A DNA stretch of 6,675 bases from Desulfobacterales bacterium (GCA_022361135.1 JAKSBM010000487.1:1-6675); one strand, 5' to 3'; shown: positions 1-5,645, numbered from the stretch's first letter. Made by a program: numbers and translations. The notes: a model not told the origin generated them from the sequence alone.

Positions 1-543
1 CCCTTCCCCTCCATGCCCATCTATTTCTGGGGGGACGAGGACGGCTCGAAATATCGGTCGGCCTATTTTGACGATTTCCCCAACATCTGGACCAACGGCG
101 ACTTCATCGAAGTCACCCCCCGGGGCGGAGTGATCATGTACGGCCGCTCCGATGCCACCCTGAACCCCGGCGGCGTCCGCATCGGCACGGCGGAAATCTA
201 CCGCCGCCTGGATGCCATGGAAGAGCTGGAAGATTCCGTGGTGGTGGGCCAGTCCTGGAACAATGATGTGCGGGTCATCCTCTTTGTGAAAATGGCCGAA
301 GGCCACGATCTCACCGAGGAACTCATGGCCAGGATCAAGGCCGACATCCGTACCCATGCCAGCCCCCGCCATGTCCCGGCCCAGATCATCCAATGCCCGG
401 ACATCCCCTACACCTTGAACATGAAAAAGGTGGAGCTGGCCGTGAAGAAAACCATTGAAGGCAAGGAAGTGAAAAACAAGGATGCCCTGAAGAATCCCGA
501 AGCCCTGGATTTCTTTGAAAACATCCCCAGCCTGAAATCCTAA
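1..543 (+). CDS. aacS: Acetoacetate-CoA ligase (acetoacetyl-CoA synthetase), C-terminal part
   Basis: The reading frame is open from the first base, so the start lies upstream. The ATG at 13 is internal. The 180 codons seen are the C-terminal part of an ANL-superfamily adenylate-forming enzyme, which in this family is usually about 650 residues. Visible elements, numbered from base 1, are the A7-like segment WTNGDF (30-35), the A8 hinge region GRSDATLNPGG followed by RIGTAEIY (48-67), and the A10 segment PYTLNMKKVE (136-145), whose K142 is the likely catalytic lysine of the adenylation half-reaction. The LNPGGVRIGTAEIY wording and the PYTL..KKVE ending are typical of acetoacetyl-CoA synthetase, whereas acetyl-CoA synthetase has an SGK ending. 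The enzyme converts acetoacetate, ATP and CoA to acetoacetyl-CoA, AMP and PPi in the cytoplasm. The A10 motif has Met where Gly is more common, which I read as family variation. A strong terminator begins 9 bp after the stop. The family call is confident; substrate specificity is inferred from family resemblance. Confidence 0.9.
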   Translation, partial: PFPSMPIYFWGDEDGSKYRSAYFDDFPNIWTNGDFIEVTPRGGVIMYGRSDATLNPGGVRIGTAEIYRRLDAMEELEDSVVVGQSWNNDVRVILFVKMAEGHDLTEELMARIKADIRTHASPRHVPAQIIQCPDIPYTLNMKKVELAVKKTIEGKEVKNKDALKNPEALDFFENIPSLKS

Positions 544-552
544 TTGCCATCC

Positions 553-596
553 CCCGGAAGGTGCCGCTATCCCCGGTGCCTTCCGGGCTTTTTTTT
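553..596 (+). terminator. Intrinsic terminator after the acetoacetyl-CoA synthetase gene
   Basis: CCCGGAAGG (553-561) pairs with CCTTCCGGG (579-587). Two G-U pairs and CCG/CGG extend the stem to about 14 pairs around a 7-nt loop (567-573). An uninterrupted run of eight T follows at 589-596. This is a textbook rho-independent terminator. It ends immediately before the Shine-Dalgarno of the next gene, so it also sits in that gene's leader. Confidence 0.93.
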
Positions 597-600
597 GGAG
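597..600 (+). promoter_or_regulatory. Ribosome binding site deciding the methyltransferase start
   Basis: GGAG at 597-600 lies 9 nt before the ATG at 610. It supports that ATG over the in-frame TTG at 544, which would translate through the terminator hairpin into an implausible Pro/Arg/Cys-rich leader. The site begins at the base right after the terminator's T-run. Confidence 0.75.
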
Positions 601-609
601 ATCCCACCC

Positions 610-1464
610 ATGGAAGCCGCCGTTCAAGCCCATTACAACGCCCCCGATCTGATTGCCCCGGTCTCCGCTGCCCTGGAAGCCCAAGGCCTCTCCCTTAATT
701 CACTGGATCCCCGGTCATTGGCCCCGGTGGACCAACTCCACACCGGGGGCCTGCGGGCCACGGTGCAGATGGGAAAAAAACTGGATTTTCCCCCGAGCGC
801 CCGACTCCTGGATGCGGGGTGCGGCCTGGGGGGAACGGCCCGAATCCTGGCCACAAACCAGAAACTCCAAATCACGGGAATTGACCTGGCCCCGGTCTTC
901 ATCCAGGCAGCCCAAACCTTTACCCGCTGGTGCGGCCTGGAAAGCAAGCTGGAGTTCCACACCGGTTCCATCACCCAAATGCCCTTTGAAGATAAGTGCT
1001 TTGACGGGATCATCTGCCAACACATCCTCATGAACATTGAAGACAAGGACCGGGCCGTGGCTGAATTTTTCCGGGTCCTGAAGCCCGGGGGCCGCCTCAT
1101 CCTCCACGAACTCTATGGGTCCAACGACACCCCCATCCACTACCCCGTCCCCTGGGCGGCCGGACCGGAGATCTCCTTTCTGGAATCCTGGAAAGAGCAG
1201 GAGAAACGGTTAGAACAGGCTGGATTTGTACAGAATAGTTGGCAGGACCTGACCTCCCAGGGCATTGCCTTCTGGGACCACATCAATGAAATGGCGGCCA
1301 GGGCCGCCCGGGCCCCAAAAAAGAAAGCCGCCGCCGGACCGATTTTAGGACCCCACCTGATCTTCGGTAAAAACGCCCGGGCCTTTAAGGACACCATGGC
1401 TTCCAATTTTACCTCCGGTGCCCTACAATGGGTGGACGCTGAGTTCAATAGACCCGGTGCATAA
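610..1464 (+). CDS. Class I SAM-dependent methyltransferase, substrate unknown
   Basis: This encodes a 284-residue cytoplasmic protein with a Rossmann-type SAM-binding domain (Methyltransf_11/UbiE-like). Visible motifs are motif I LLDAGCGLGGTAR (66-78), the acidic residue ending strand beta2 in ITGIDLA (D92, expected to bind the SAM ribose), MPFEDKCFDGII (about 125-135) with strand-4 residues from F131, and the post-motif LKPGGRLILHEL (from 157). An N-terminal helical part containing LAPVDQLHTGG (37-47) resembles the cap found in small-molecule methyltransferases such as those acting on sarcosine/dimethylglycine or lipid-like substrates. It does not identify the substrate. The C-terminus has an Ala/Arg/Lys-rich linker (about 228-243) and then a segment rich in aromatic and small residues. 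No signal peptide or membrane segment is seen. The ferritin gene begins 24 bp downstream, suggesting one transcript. A terminator blocks the upstream side, so a promoter of its own or readthrough is required. Confidence 0.85.
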   Translation: MEAAVQAHYNAPDLIAPVSAALEAQGLSLNSLDPRSLAPVDQLHTGGLRATVQMGKKLDFPPSARLLDAGCGLGGTARILATNQKLQITGIDLAPVFIQAAQTFTRWCGLESKLEFHTGSITQMPFEDKCFDGIICQHILMNIEDKDRAVAEFFRVLKPGGRLILHELYGSNDTPIHYPVPWAAGPEISFLESWKEQEKRLEQAGFVQNSWQDLTSQGIAFWDHINEMAARAARAPKKKAAAGPILGPHLIFGKNARAFKDTMASNFTSGALQWVDAEFNRPGA

Positions 1465-1488
1465 CCGGGCGTCACAAGGAGAAAAACA

Positions 1489-1995
1489 ATGATTTCAGAC
1501 AAATTACAGGACGCATTCAACCATCAGATCAACCGGGAATTATTCTCGGAATACTATTATCTGTCCATGGCATCCTATTTCAATTCCGCCGGCCTGTCCG
1601 GCTTTGAAAACTTCTTTCTGGTCCAGGTGGAGGAAGAACGGTTCCATGCCATGAAAATGTACCGTTTCCTCAATGAAAAGGGCGGGCGGGTCTTCCTCAG
1701 TGAAATCGAAGCCCCCAAAACCGAGTTCAAATCCCCCCTGGAGGTCTTTGAGCTGGCCTACGAACACGAGCAGCTGGTCACCAAACTCATCAACGACCTC
1801 ATGGACCTGGCCATTTCCGAAAACGACCATGCCGCCAAAAATTTCCTGAATTGGTTTGTGGAGGAACAGGTGGAAGAAGAAGCTTCCATGGAAGGGATCA
1901 TGAACAAACTGCGCCTCATCAAGGGCGAGGGCCATGGACTGCTCATGCTGGACAATGAGCTGGCCACCCGGACCTTTACTCCGCCGGCCGCCTAA
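1489..1995 (+). CDS. ftnA: Non-heme ferritin (FtnA type), complete ferroxidase centre
   Basis: This is a 168-residue ferritin of normal length for bacterial FtnA. It should form a 24-subunit cage that oxidises Fe(II) with its ferroxidase centre and stores it as a ferric mineral in the cytoplasm. With the numbering of E. coli FtnA, all the expected ligands are visible: E17, Y24, E50 and H53 in helices A and B (EEERFH at 48-53), E94 in YEHEQ, and E126, Q127, E129 and E130 in FVEEQVEEE. W122 is also present. No heme-binding Met like that of bacterioferritin is evident. An AAGGAG at 1476-1481, 7 nt before the ATG, fixes the start. It follows a methyltransferase gene by 24 bp, so the two are probably co-transcribed. 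I found no clear Fur box or separate promoter in front of it. The stop is followed by a structured intergenic region and a terminator. Confidence 0.96.
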   Translation: MISDKLQDAFNHQINRELFSEYYYLSMASYFNSAGLSGFENFFLVQVEEERFHAMKMYRFLNEKGGRVFLSEIEAPKTEFKSPLEVFELAYEHEQLVTKLINDLMDLAISENDHAAKNFLNWFVEEQVEEEASMEGIMNKLRLIKGEGHGLLMLDNELATRTFTPPAA

Positions 1996-2024
1996 TCTGA
2001 ATCCGTCCTGGTAATCTTACACCG

Positions 2025-2092
2025 TCTGCCATGGCAGAGGAGTTGCCGGGACAAATCCATTCCATGGCATGTCCGGGGAATCACAGGATTCC
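2025..2092. repeat. Cluster of three inverted repeats downstream of the ferritin gene
   Basis: Three successive inverted repeats lie between the ferritin stop and the terminator. The first is a perfect 14-bp palindrome, TCTGCCATGGCAGA, at 2025-2038. The second is an imperfect hairpin at 2046-2076, where CCGGGACA pairs with TGTCCGG with one bulge, enclosing CCAT-TCC-ATGG. The third is GGAATC-ACAG-GATTCC at 2077-2092. None has a T-run on the plus strand, so they are not terminators in that direction. On the plus strand they would form a structured 3' UTR of the ferritin mRNA. Their function is unknown. Confidence 0.6.
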
Positions 2093-2098
2093 AAAAAT

Positions 2099-2137
2099 AA
2101 AAAAACGGGTCAGCCATCCTTTGCCGACCCGTTTTTT
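2099..2137. terminator. Bidirectional intrinsic terminator between convergent genes
   Basis: CGGGTC (2106-2111) pairs with GACCCG (2126-2131). The stem extends past one A-C mismatch by GC/GC pairs around an internal loop. It is flanked by A7 (2099-2105) on the left and T6 (2132-2137) on the right. Read on the plus strand it ends the ferritin transcript. Read on the minus strand the A-tracts become T7-A-T5, ending the transcript of the gene that stops at 2166. The symmetric layout fits the convergent gene order. Confidence 0.9.
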
Positions 2138-2165
2138 GCCTTCGGTGGGAATTGAACAAATGTGT

Positions 2166-2972
2166 TTACACAAATTGATCCAAGGCCTTACCGAATGCAT
2201 CTTGAACCATGCCCTGGATCAGGGAGGCGGTTTCACCCTGTAGTGCGGACAAATCCTTTTCCGCCAGGGGATTCCGTGCTTCCCGGGCATCGGTCTTATA
2301 TTTTTCAAACAGGGAATCCAGGGGATTCCTTGCCTTTTCAAGCAGTTCTTCCTTCTGGGCCTTCAATTGCTCCATCATCTTTTCCAAGAGTCCCAGCCCC
2401 GTGTCCCGTGCCGTGGGGGCCTGGACGTCGGCCATGTCCACCAACCCCTTATTCCGCCCTTGGTCTCCGGCGGGCATGGCCGAGTAGGCCTGGCTGGTTT
2501 CGGTCTGGGTCATGGAATAGGAACGCTGGTAGGAAAGATCGGCGGAATAGGCTGCCACGGTGCCGAAATTCTGGGTGGTCAATTCCACGGCTTCGGCCAC
2601 GGCCCCGGTCATATCCCCCTGGGTCATTTCCCCGATGATATCGTCCACGCCCTTGATGATGGCTTCGATGTCCTTGAGTTCTTCCTCGCTGAGGTCGCCC
2701 TGGACGGAGAATGAAAAACTTTCCCCGGTGGACAGGGTGATCTCACGCAAATTGGTGGAGGAGGCAACCAGACTGTTTCCATTGGCCACCACGCCCTGGC
2801 TGTTGTACTCGCTGGAATTGAACTCGGAAAAGGAGGCGGCATTCAAGGTCACCACATCCCCCTCACGGGTCTGGATGGTGACTCCGGCATTCAATGCTTC
2901 CTGGGCCGAAATGGAGCGGCTCTGGGTGGACTGAAACCCGGCAACGCCCGTATTTGCTGAAATATTGTTCAT
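2166..2972 (-). CDS. Protein of unknown function, possibly flagellum-associated (resembles DUF5610-type proteins)
   Basis: I do not recognise a named gene. The 268-residue product has no Cys and no Trp, no signal peptide and no membrane segment. Residues 1-30 are Ser/Asn/Gln/Ala-rich. Residues 31-92 look beta-rich (VTIQTREGDVVTLNA, then EITLSTGESFSFSVQG). An acidic helical module with GDLSEEELKDIEAI follows at 92-105, then GDMTGAVAEAVEL (119-131). The wording V-x-G-x-L-x-E-E-E-L-x-x-I with a later GD..A resembles what I remember of DUF5610 proteins, but this is from memory. After a Ser/Tyr/Gln-rich linker, the C-terminal part (193-245) is charged and helical, possibly coiled-coil, and carries ARNPL twice (214-218 and 232-236). 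CTCCTT on the plus strand (2980-2985) gives an AAGGAG 7 nt before the ATG, so the start is firm. A sigma-28-like promoter upstream and the Cys/Trp-free composition hint at the flagellar regulon. That role is an inference. Confidence 0.85.
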   Translation of the reverse strand: MNNISANTGVAGFQSTQSRSISAQEALNAGVTIQTREGDVVTLNAASFSEFNSSEYNSQGVVANGNSLVASSTNLREITLSTGESFSFSVQGDLSEEELKDIEAIIKGVDDIIGEMTQGDMTGAVAEAVELTTQNFGTVAAYSADLSYQRSYSMTQTETSQAYSAMPAGDQGRNKGLVDMADVQAPTARDTGLGLLEKMMEQLKAQKEELLEKARNPLDSLFEKYKTDAREARNPLAEKDLSALQGETASLIQGMVQDAFGKALDQFV

Positions 2973-3051
2973 GCTGATTCTCCTTGACCCTTAAAATTCG
3001 GACCCATTTGGATAAGGATCCATAGACGGGGATATGATCCCATAGGACTAT

Positions 3052-3078
3052 TCATCGACAAAAGCCGGGGAAACATTA
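3052..3078 (-). promoter_or_regulatory. Candidate sigma-28 (FliA) promoter for the unknown gene at 2166-2972
   Basis: Reading the minus strand from 3078, the sequence is TAATGTTT, an 11-nt spacer, then GTCGATGA. The enterobacterial FliA consensus is TAAAGTTT-N11-GCCGATAA. The -35 element matches 7 of 8 positions and the -10 element 6 of 8, and the spacer length is exact. The CGAT core is intact; the mismatches are A4 of the -35 and positions 2 and 7 of the -10. Transcription would start near 3044, giving a leader of about 70 nt to the ATG at 2972. It was found by eye after inspecting the upstream region, so it remains a prediction. Confidence 0.5.
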
Positions 3079-3186
3079 ATACCCGGGTTGGAATTTTTAC
3101 ATTTTCCATGGCAGACCCACCACCGAAACCCGGGAGAAGCGGAGGGCGGGGTCCCTGATTTTTTTATATTCCAGGGATGGAAATAC

Positions 3187-3195
3187 TGGTATACA
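3187..3195 (+). promoter_or_regulatory. Weak candidate extended -10 promoter for the RNA methyltransferase gene
   Basis: TG-G-TATACA (3187-3195) resembles an extended -10 element, TGN-TATAAT with one mismatch in the hexamer. No convincing -35 is visible 16-18 bp upstream. The distance would place the start of transcription at or next to the A of the ATG at 3202, giving a leaderless or nearly leaderless mRNA. This fits the absence of a Shine-Dalgarno there. The call rests on one short motif. Confidence 0.25.
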
Positions 3196-3201
3196 TCCCC
3201 C

Positions 3202-3999
3202 ATGGACAGTTTTGGATTTACCCGCAAAAAATTTATTCGACTCCGGGAAGAAACCCGCCACAGCCACGTCATCAAATGGCTCTCCCGGGCCTACCAATCC
3301 CTGAGGACCAACCGCATGTCCCCCCGGGGTTTTGAAACCTTTGGCCGGCAATACAATGAAGTCAGATCCTGGATGGAACTTTCCCCCCTGGACCTGCCCG
3401 AGCCCGGGGGAAAGGCCTTTCTGGTTTTTGTTTCCGATGCCGTCCAATTCCACCGGGGTTGCCTGGGCCTTGCCCCCCGGGACGAAGGGCTCCTTCCCTC
3501 GGTCATTGAACAGGACCGGGACCCGGTGGCGTCGACCCGGCCCGGAAGGGAAATCCTGGTGGCCCTGGACGGGCTGCGCAGTCTCTTCAATGTGGGGTCC
3601 ATCTTCAGGAGTTGCGATGCCGCCGGCGTCAAAGGATTGATCCTGGGGAACACCCCGGGGAAGGAACATCCCAAGGTGGTCAAAACGGCCATGGGAAGCC
3701 AGGAATGGATGGACCAGGAAAAGGCCGAAGACCTCTACCCCTGTCTCATGGAAAAAAAGGCCATGGGATATACCATCATTGGAGTGGAAACCGTTGAACA
3801 GGCCCAGCCGGTGAATGAAATGGAATGGCCGGAAAAGATGGTCCTGGTCATGGGCAATGAAGAATACGGAATTTCCCCCCAAACCCTGGCGGCCTGCGAT
3901 GCCTTTGTCACCATCCCCATGATGGGGCGGAAGAACTCATTGAATGTGGCCAATGCCGCCAGCGTGGTCCTCTTCCATGCGGCCCTGGCCCCCATTTAA
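3202..3999 (+). CDS. SpoU/TrmH-family (SPOUT) RNA 2'-O-methyltransferase
   Basis: This encodes a 265-residue SPOUT-class enzyme expected to transfer a methyl group from SAM to a ribose 2'-OH of tRNA or rRNA in the cytoplasm. The three SpoU motifs are present. Motif 1 is LDGLRSLFNVGSIFRSCDAAG (122-142) with N130 and the catalytic-type R136. Motif 2 is VMGNEEYGIS (216-225) with E220. Motif 3 is IPMMGRKNSLNVANAAS (238-254) with S246, L247 and N248, which form the trefoil-knot SAM site. The N-terminal 115 residues begin FTRKKFIRLREETRHS and do not look like the L30e-like SpoU substrate-binding domain of RlmB, so the target cannot be assigned. The frame stays open upstream to a TTG at 3088, but that 38-residue extension is unlike protein and lacks a ribosome binding site. 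The ATG at 3202 is preferred although it too lacks a Shine-Dalgarno; the purine stretch GGGATGG lies about 21 nt away. The gene converges on pxpB. Confidence 0.9.
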   Translation: MDSFGFTRKKFIRLREETRHSHVIKWLSRAYQSLRTNRMSPRGFETFGRQYNEVRSWMELSPLDLPEPGGKAFLVFVSDAVQFHRGCLGLAPRDEGLLPSVIEQDRDPVASTRPGREILVALDGLRSLFNVGSIFRSCDAAGVKGLILGNTPGKEHPKVVKTAMGSQEWMDQEKAEDLYPCLMEKKAMGYTIIGVETVEQAQPVNEMEWPEKMVLVMGNEEYGISPQTLAACDAFVTIPMMGRKNSLNVANAASVVLFHAALAPI

Positions 4000-4005
4000 A
4001 CTGGA

Positions 4006-4050
4006 GGCACCATGCCCGGTTGCCCTTAAAAGGGGAAAAATTCCGGTGCC
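4006..4050. repeat. Minor inverted repeat just after the RNA methyltransferase stop
   Basis: GGCACC (4006-4011) can pair with GGTGCC (4045-4050) around an inner CCCTT-AA-AAGGG (4023-4034). No T-run follows, so it is not an intrinsic terminator by itself. It may add structure to the 3' end of the mRNA upstream of the true terminator at 4088-4133. Only six outer base pairs support it. Confidence 0.35.
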
Positions 4051-4087
4051 CATTGGTGGAATATCCAAATCCATCCCCCTAAATGGT

Positions 4088-4133
4088 AAAAGGGGAGGCA
4101 GGAACCGTTCATGGGTCCCTGTCTCCCCTTTTT
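4088..4133. terminator. Bidirectional intrinsic terminator between the RNA methyltransferase gene and pxpB
   Basis: GGGGAGGCAGG (4092-4102) pairs with CCTGTCTCCCC (4118-4128) with one G-U pair, and the stem extends inward by ACC/GGT with one mismatch. Flanking A4 (4088-4091) and T5 (4129-4133) give a U-run in either direction. It ends the plus-strand methyltransferase transcript and the minus-strand transporter/5-oxoprolinase transcript. Its presence shows that no further gene follows pxpB in the operon. Confidence 0.92.
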
Positions 4134-4163
4134 CATTTGGGTGTACCGGCCGACGTATCTTTC

Positions 4164-4868
4164 TTAATACGCCTTTTCCGCTTCGGCAATCTCCTGGAAC
4201 CGCCCTTCATCAATGGCCACGAACCGGATCCGGGCCCCGGCCTGGTAAAGGAAGGGGGATTCCCGGTGGGGGGCAAAGAGTTTGAGGGGGGTTTTGCCAA
4301 TGAGCTGCCAGCCGCCCGGGCTGGCCACGGGATAGATGCCGGTCTGGCTGTTGGCAATGCCCACGGAGCCCTCCGGGACCAAGGTTCTGGGGTTTTCCAG
4401 CCGGGGGGTGGACAGACTTTCGTCCATGCCGCCCAGGAAGGGGAATCCCGGAGTGAATCCCACCATGTAAATGAGATACTCGGGTGCGGTGTGGCGCTTG
4501 ACCACCTCATCCATGGACAGGCCCGAGGTGGCCATGACCGTTTCCATGTCCGGACCGAACTCCCCGCCGTAGCAGACCGGAATTTCCACCACCTTGCCGG
4601 CGGCGGCATCCACGGTTTCAAGGGAGCCGGAAAGGTCCAGAACCGCCTTTTCCAACTCGGCCGGGGCCAGGACCAGGGGATCGTAATTGATCATCAGGGC
4701 CCGGTAGGTGGGAACCACGGTTTCCAGCCCCTTGGGGGCATACTGGGTGAGCAGCGATGCCAGGGCATGGACCCGGGCGTTGACGTCAACATCAATACCC
4801 TCCCCCATTTCCACCAGCAGGGCCTTGTCCCCCATGGGTTTAACCACCGGAACCTTGTAAGTATTCAT
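4164..4868 (-). CDS. pxpB: 5-oxoprolinase subunit PxpB (KipI family)
   Basis: This is a 234-residue protein of full family length. PxpB, PxpC and PxpA together form the prokaryotic ATP-dependent 5-oxoprolinase, which opens 5-oxo-L-proline to L-glutamate. B. subtilis KipI is the homologue first described as a KinA inhibitor. Diagnostic segments are GDKALL (13-18), PTYRALMINYDP (53-64), IPVCYGGEFGPD (96-107), GFTPGFPFLGGMD (137-149), and VPEGSVGIANSQ followed by TGIYPVASPGGWQLIG (164-191). The ATG overlaps the pxpA stop by one base (TAATG), and a GGAG 7 nt upstream lies inside pxpA, indicating translational coupling. It is the last gene of the operon. The usual partner pxpC (KipA) does not follow, because a terminator lies about 30 bp past the stop. 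Cytoplasmic; no signal peptide. With pxpA next door a 5-oxoprolinase role is much more likely than a sporulation-type kinase inhibitor. Confidence 0.94.
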   Translation of the reverse strand: MNTYKVPVVKPMGDKALLVEMGEGIDVDVNARVHALASLLTQYAPKGLETVVPTYRALMINYDPLVLAPAELEKAVLDLSGSLETVDAAAGKVVEIPVCYGGEFGPDMETVMATSGLSMDEVVKRHTAPEYLIYMVGFTPGFPFLGGMDESLSTPRLENPRTLVPEGSVGIANSQTGIYPVASPGGWQLIGKTPLKLFAPHRESPFLYQAGARIRFVAIDEGRFQEIAEAEKAY

Positions 4869-5638
4869 TATCGGGCTCCCATGGGCGCAATGGTGATGCC
4901 GTTGTCCGTGAGGGTCCGGCGGATGTTCCGAACCAGGTCCACGGCGCCCTGGTTGTCCCCATGGACGCAGAGTGTCTGGACATCCAACTCAATGCGGGAG
5001 CCGTCGCTGGCAATGACAAAGCCCTTGGCCATGTCCAGGGCCCGCTGGGCCACCACTTCAGGATCGGAGATCACGGCACCGGGCTGGCTGCGGGGAACCA
5101 GGGTGCCCTCGGGGGTATAGGCCCGGTCCGGGAAGGCTTCATAGGCCACCCTCAGCCCCAGTTCTTCGCCCATGCGACGCATGGTTTCCCCCTTTTTGCC
5201 GGCCAGGGCCACGAAGATCAACTCCGGGTCCAGTCCCAGGATGGCCTTGGCAACACCCCGGGCCAGTTCTTCGTTTTCCACGCAATCCAGGTAGAGGGCG
5301 CCATGGGGTTTGACGTGCTGGAGCTTGACCTGGTGATGGGTGCAAAATCCCTTGAGGGCGCCCACCTGGTAGGTGAGGTAGCGGGTGATTTCATCTCCGG
5401 AACATTTCATGCTTCTGCGGCCAAAGCCCAGAAGGTCGGGGTATCCGGGATGGGCACCGGCGCCCACGCCGGCGGCCTTGGCCATGGCCACGGTTTTATC
5501 CATGACCATGGGATCTCCGGCATGCCATCCACAGGCAATGTTTGCGGAGCTGATGTGTTCCATCACGGCCTCGTCCATGCCAATGGTGTAGTTGCCGTAG
5601 CTTTCACCCATGTCGCAATTCAAATCAATGGTTGTCAT
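4868..5638 (-). CDS. pxpA: 5-oxoprolinase subunit PxpA (LamB/YcsF family)
   Basis: This is a 256-residue protein, normal for the family. It begins with the hallmark DLNCDMGESYG (5-15). Further conserved blocks are SANIACGWHAGDP (31-43), GVGAGAHPGYPDLLGFGRR (57-75), VKPHGALY (109-116), EAFPDRAY (167-174), TLVPRSQPGAVI (179-190) and LCVHGDN (223-229). The conserved His and Asp residues fit the metal-dependent deacetylase-like barrel known for this family. It acts with PxpB and PxpC to hydrolyse 5-oxoproline using ATP. Longer starts are in frame (up to 5719), but they would overlap dctM. AAGGA at 5646-5650 sits 7 nt before the ATG at 5638 and only 1 nt before the alternative ATG at 5644, so 5638 is chosen. 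The gene follows dctM by 43 bp and overlaps pxpB by 1 nt, placing all three in one operon. Confidence 0.95.
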   Translation of the reverse strand: MTTIDLNCDMGESYGNYTIGMDEAVMEHISSANIACGWHAGDPMVMDKTVAMAKAAGVGAGAHPGYPDLLGFGRRSMKCSGDEITRYLTYQVGALKGFCTHHQVKLQHVKPHGALYLDCVENEELARGVAKAILGLDPELIFVALAGKKGETMRRMGEELGLRVAYEAFPDRAYTPEGTLVPRSQPGAVISDPEVVAQRALDMAKGFVIASDGSRIELDVQTLCVHGDNQGAVDLVRNIRRTLTDNGITIAPMGAR

Positions 5639-5645
5639 ATTCATA

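Noticed and set aside
544..609. TTG-initiated 22-residue N-terminal extension of the methyltransferase
   Set aside because: It would be translated through the terminator hairpin and T-run, has an unlike-protein sequence, and the GGAG/ATG at 597/610 is a better start.
1465..1488. Search for a Fur box or separate promoter directly before ferritin
   Set aside because: Only 24 bp are available and they contain just the ribosome binding site; no Fur-like palindrome was seen.
2031..2243. Small plus-strand open frame (70 codons) downstream of ferritin
   Set aside because: It lies across inverted repeats and a terminator and overlaps the 3' end of the opposite-strand gene; there is no coding signature.
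3011..3047. Near-repeats GATCCATAG and GATCCCATAG with a GGATCC palindrome upstream of the unknown gene
   Set aside because: They are short and imperfect, with no recognisable operator; they could be chance in the promoter leader.
3088..3201. TTG-initiated 38-residue extension of the RNA methyltransferase
   Set aside because: There is no ribosome binding site and the translated sequence is low-plausibility; the family-like sequence begins after the ATG at 3202.
3097..3882. Minus-strand open frame (261 codons) opposite the RNA methyltransferase
   Set aside because: It is antisense to a gene with all SpoU motifs and has no independent evidence of coding.
4012..4029. Micro-ORF of five codons with a GGAG upstream after the RNA methyltransferase stop
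   Set aside because: It is too short to judge and likely occurs by chance in GC-rich sequence; it has no regulatory context downstream on the same strand.
4083..5120. Long plus-strand open frame (345 codons) opposite pxpB and pxpA
   Set aside because: It runs antisense to two well-conserved genes, crosses a terminator and has no recognisable domain. GC-rich codon bias on the real strand leaves few antisense stops.
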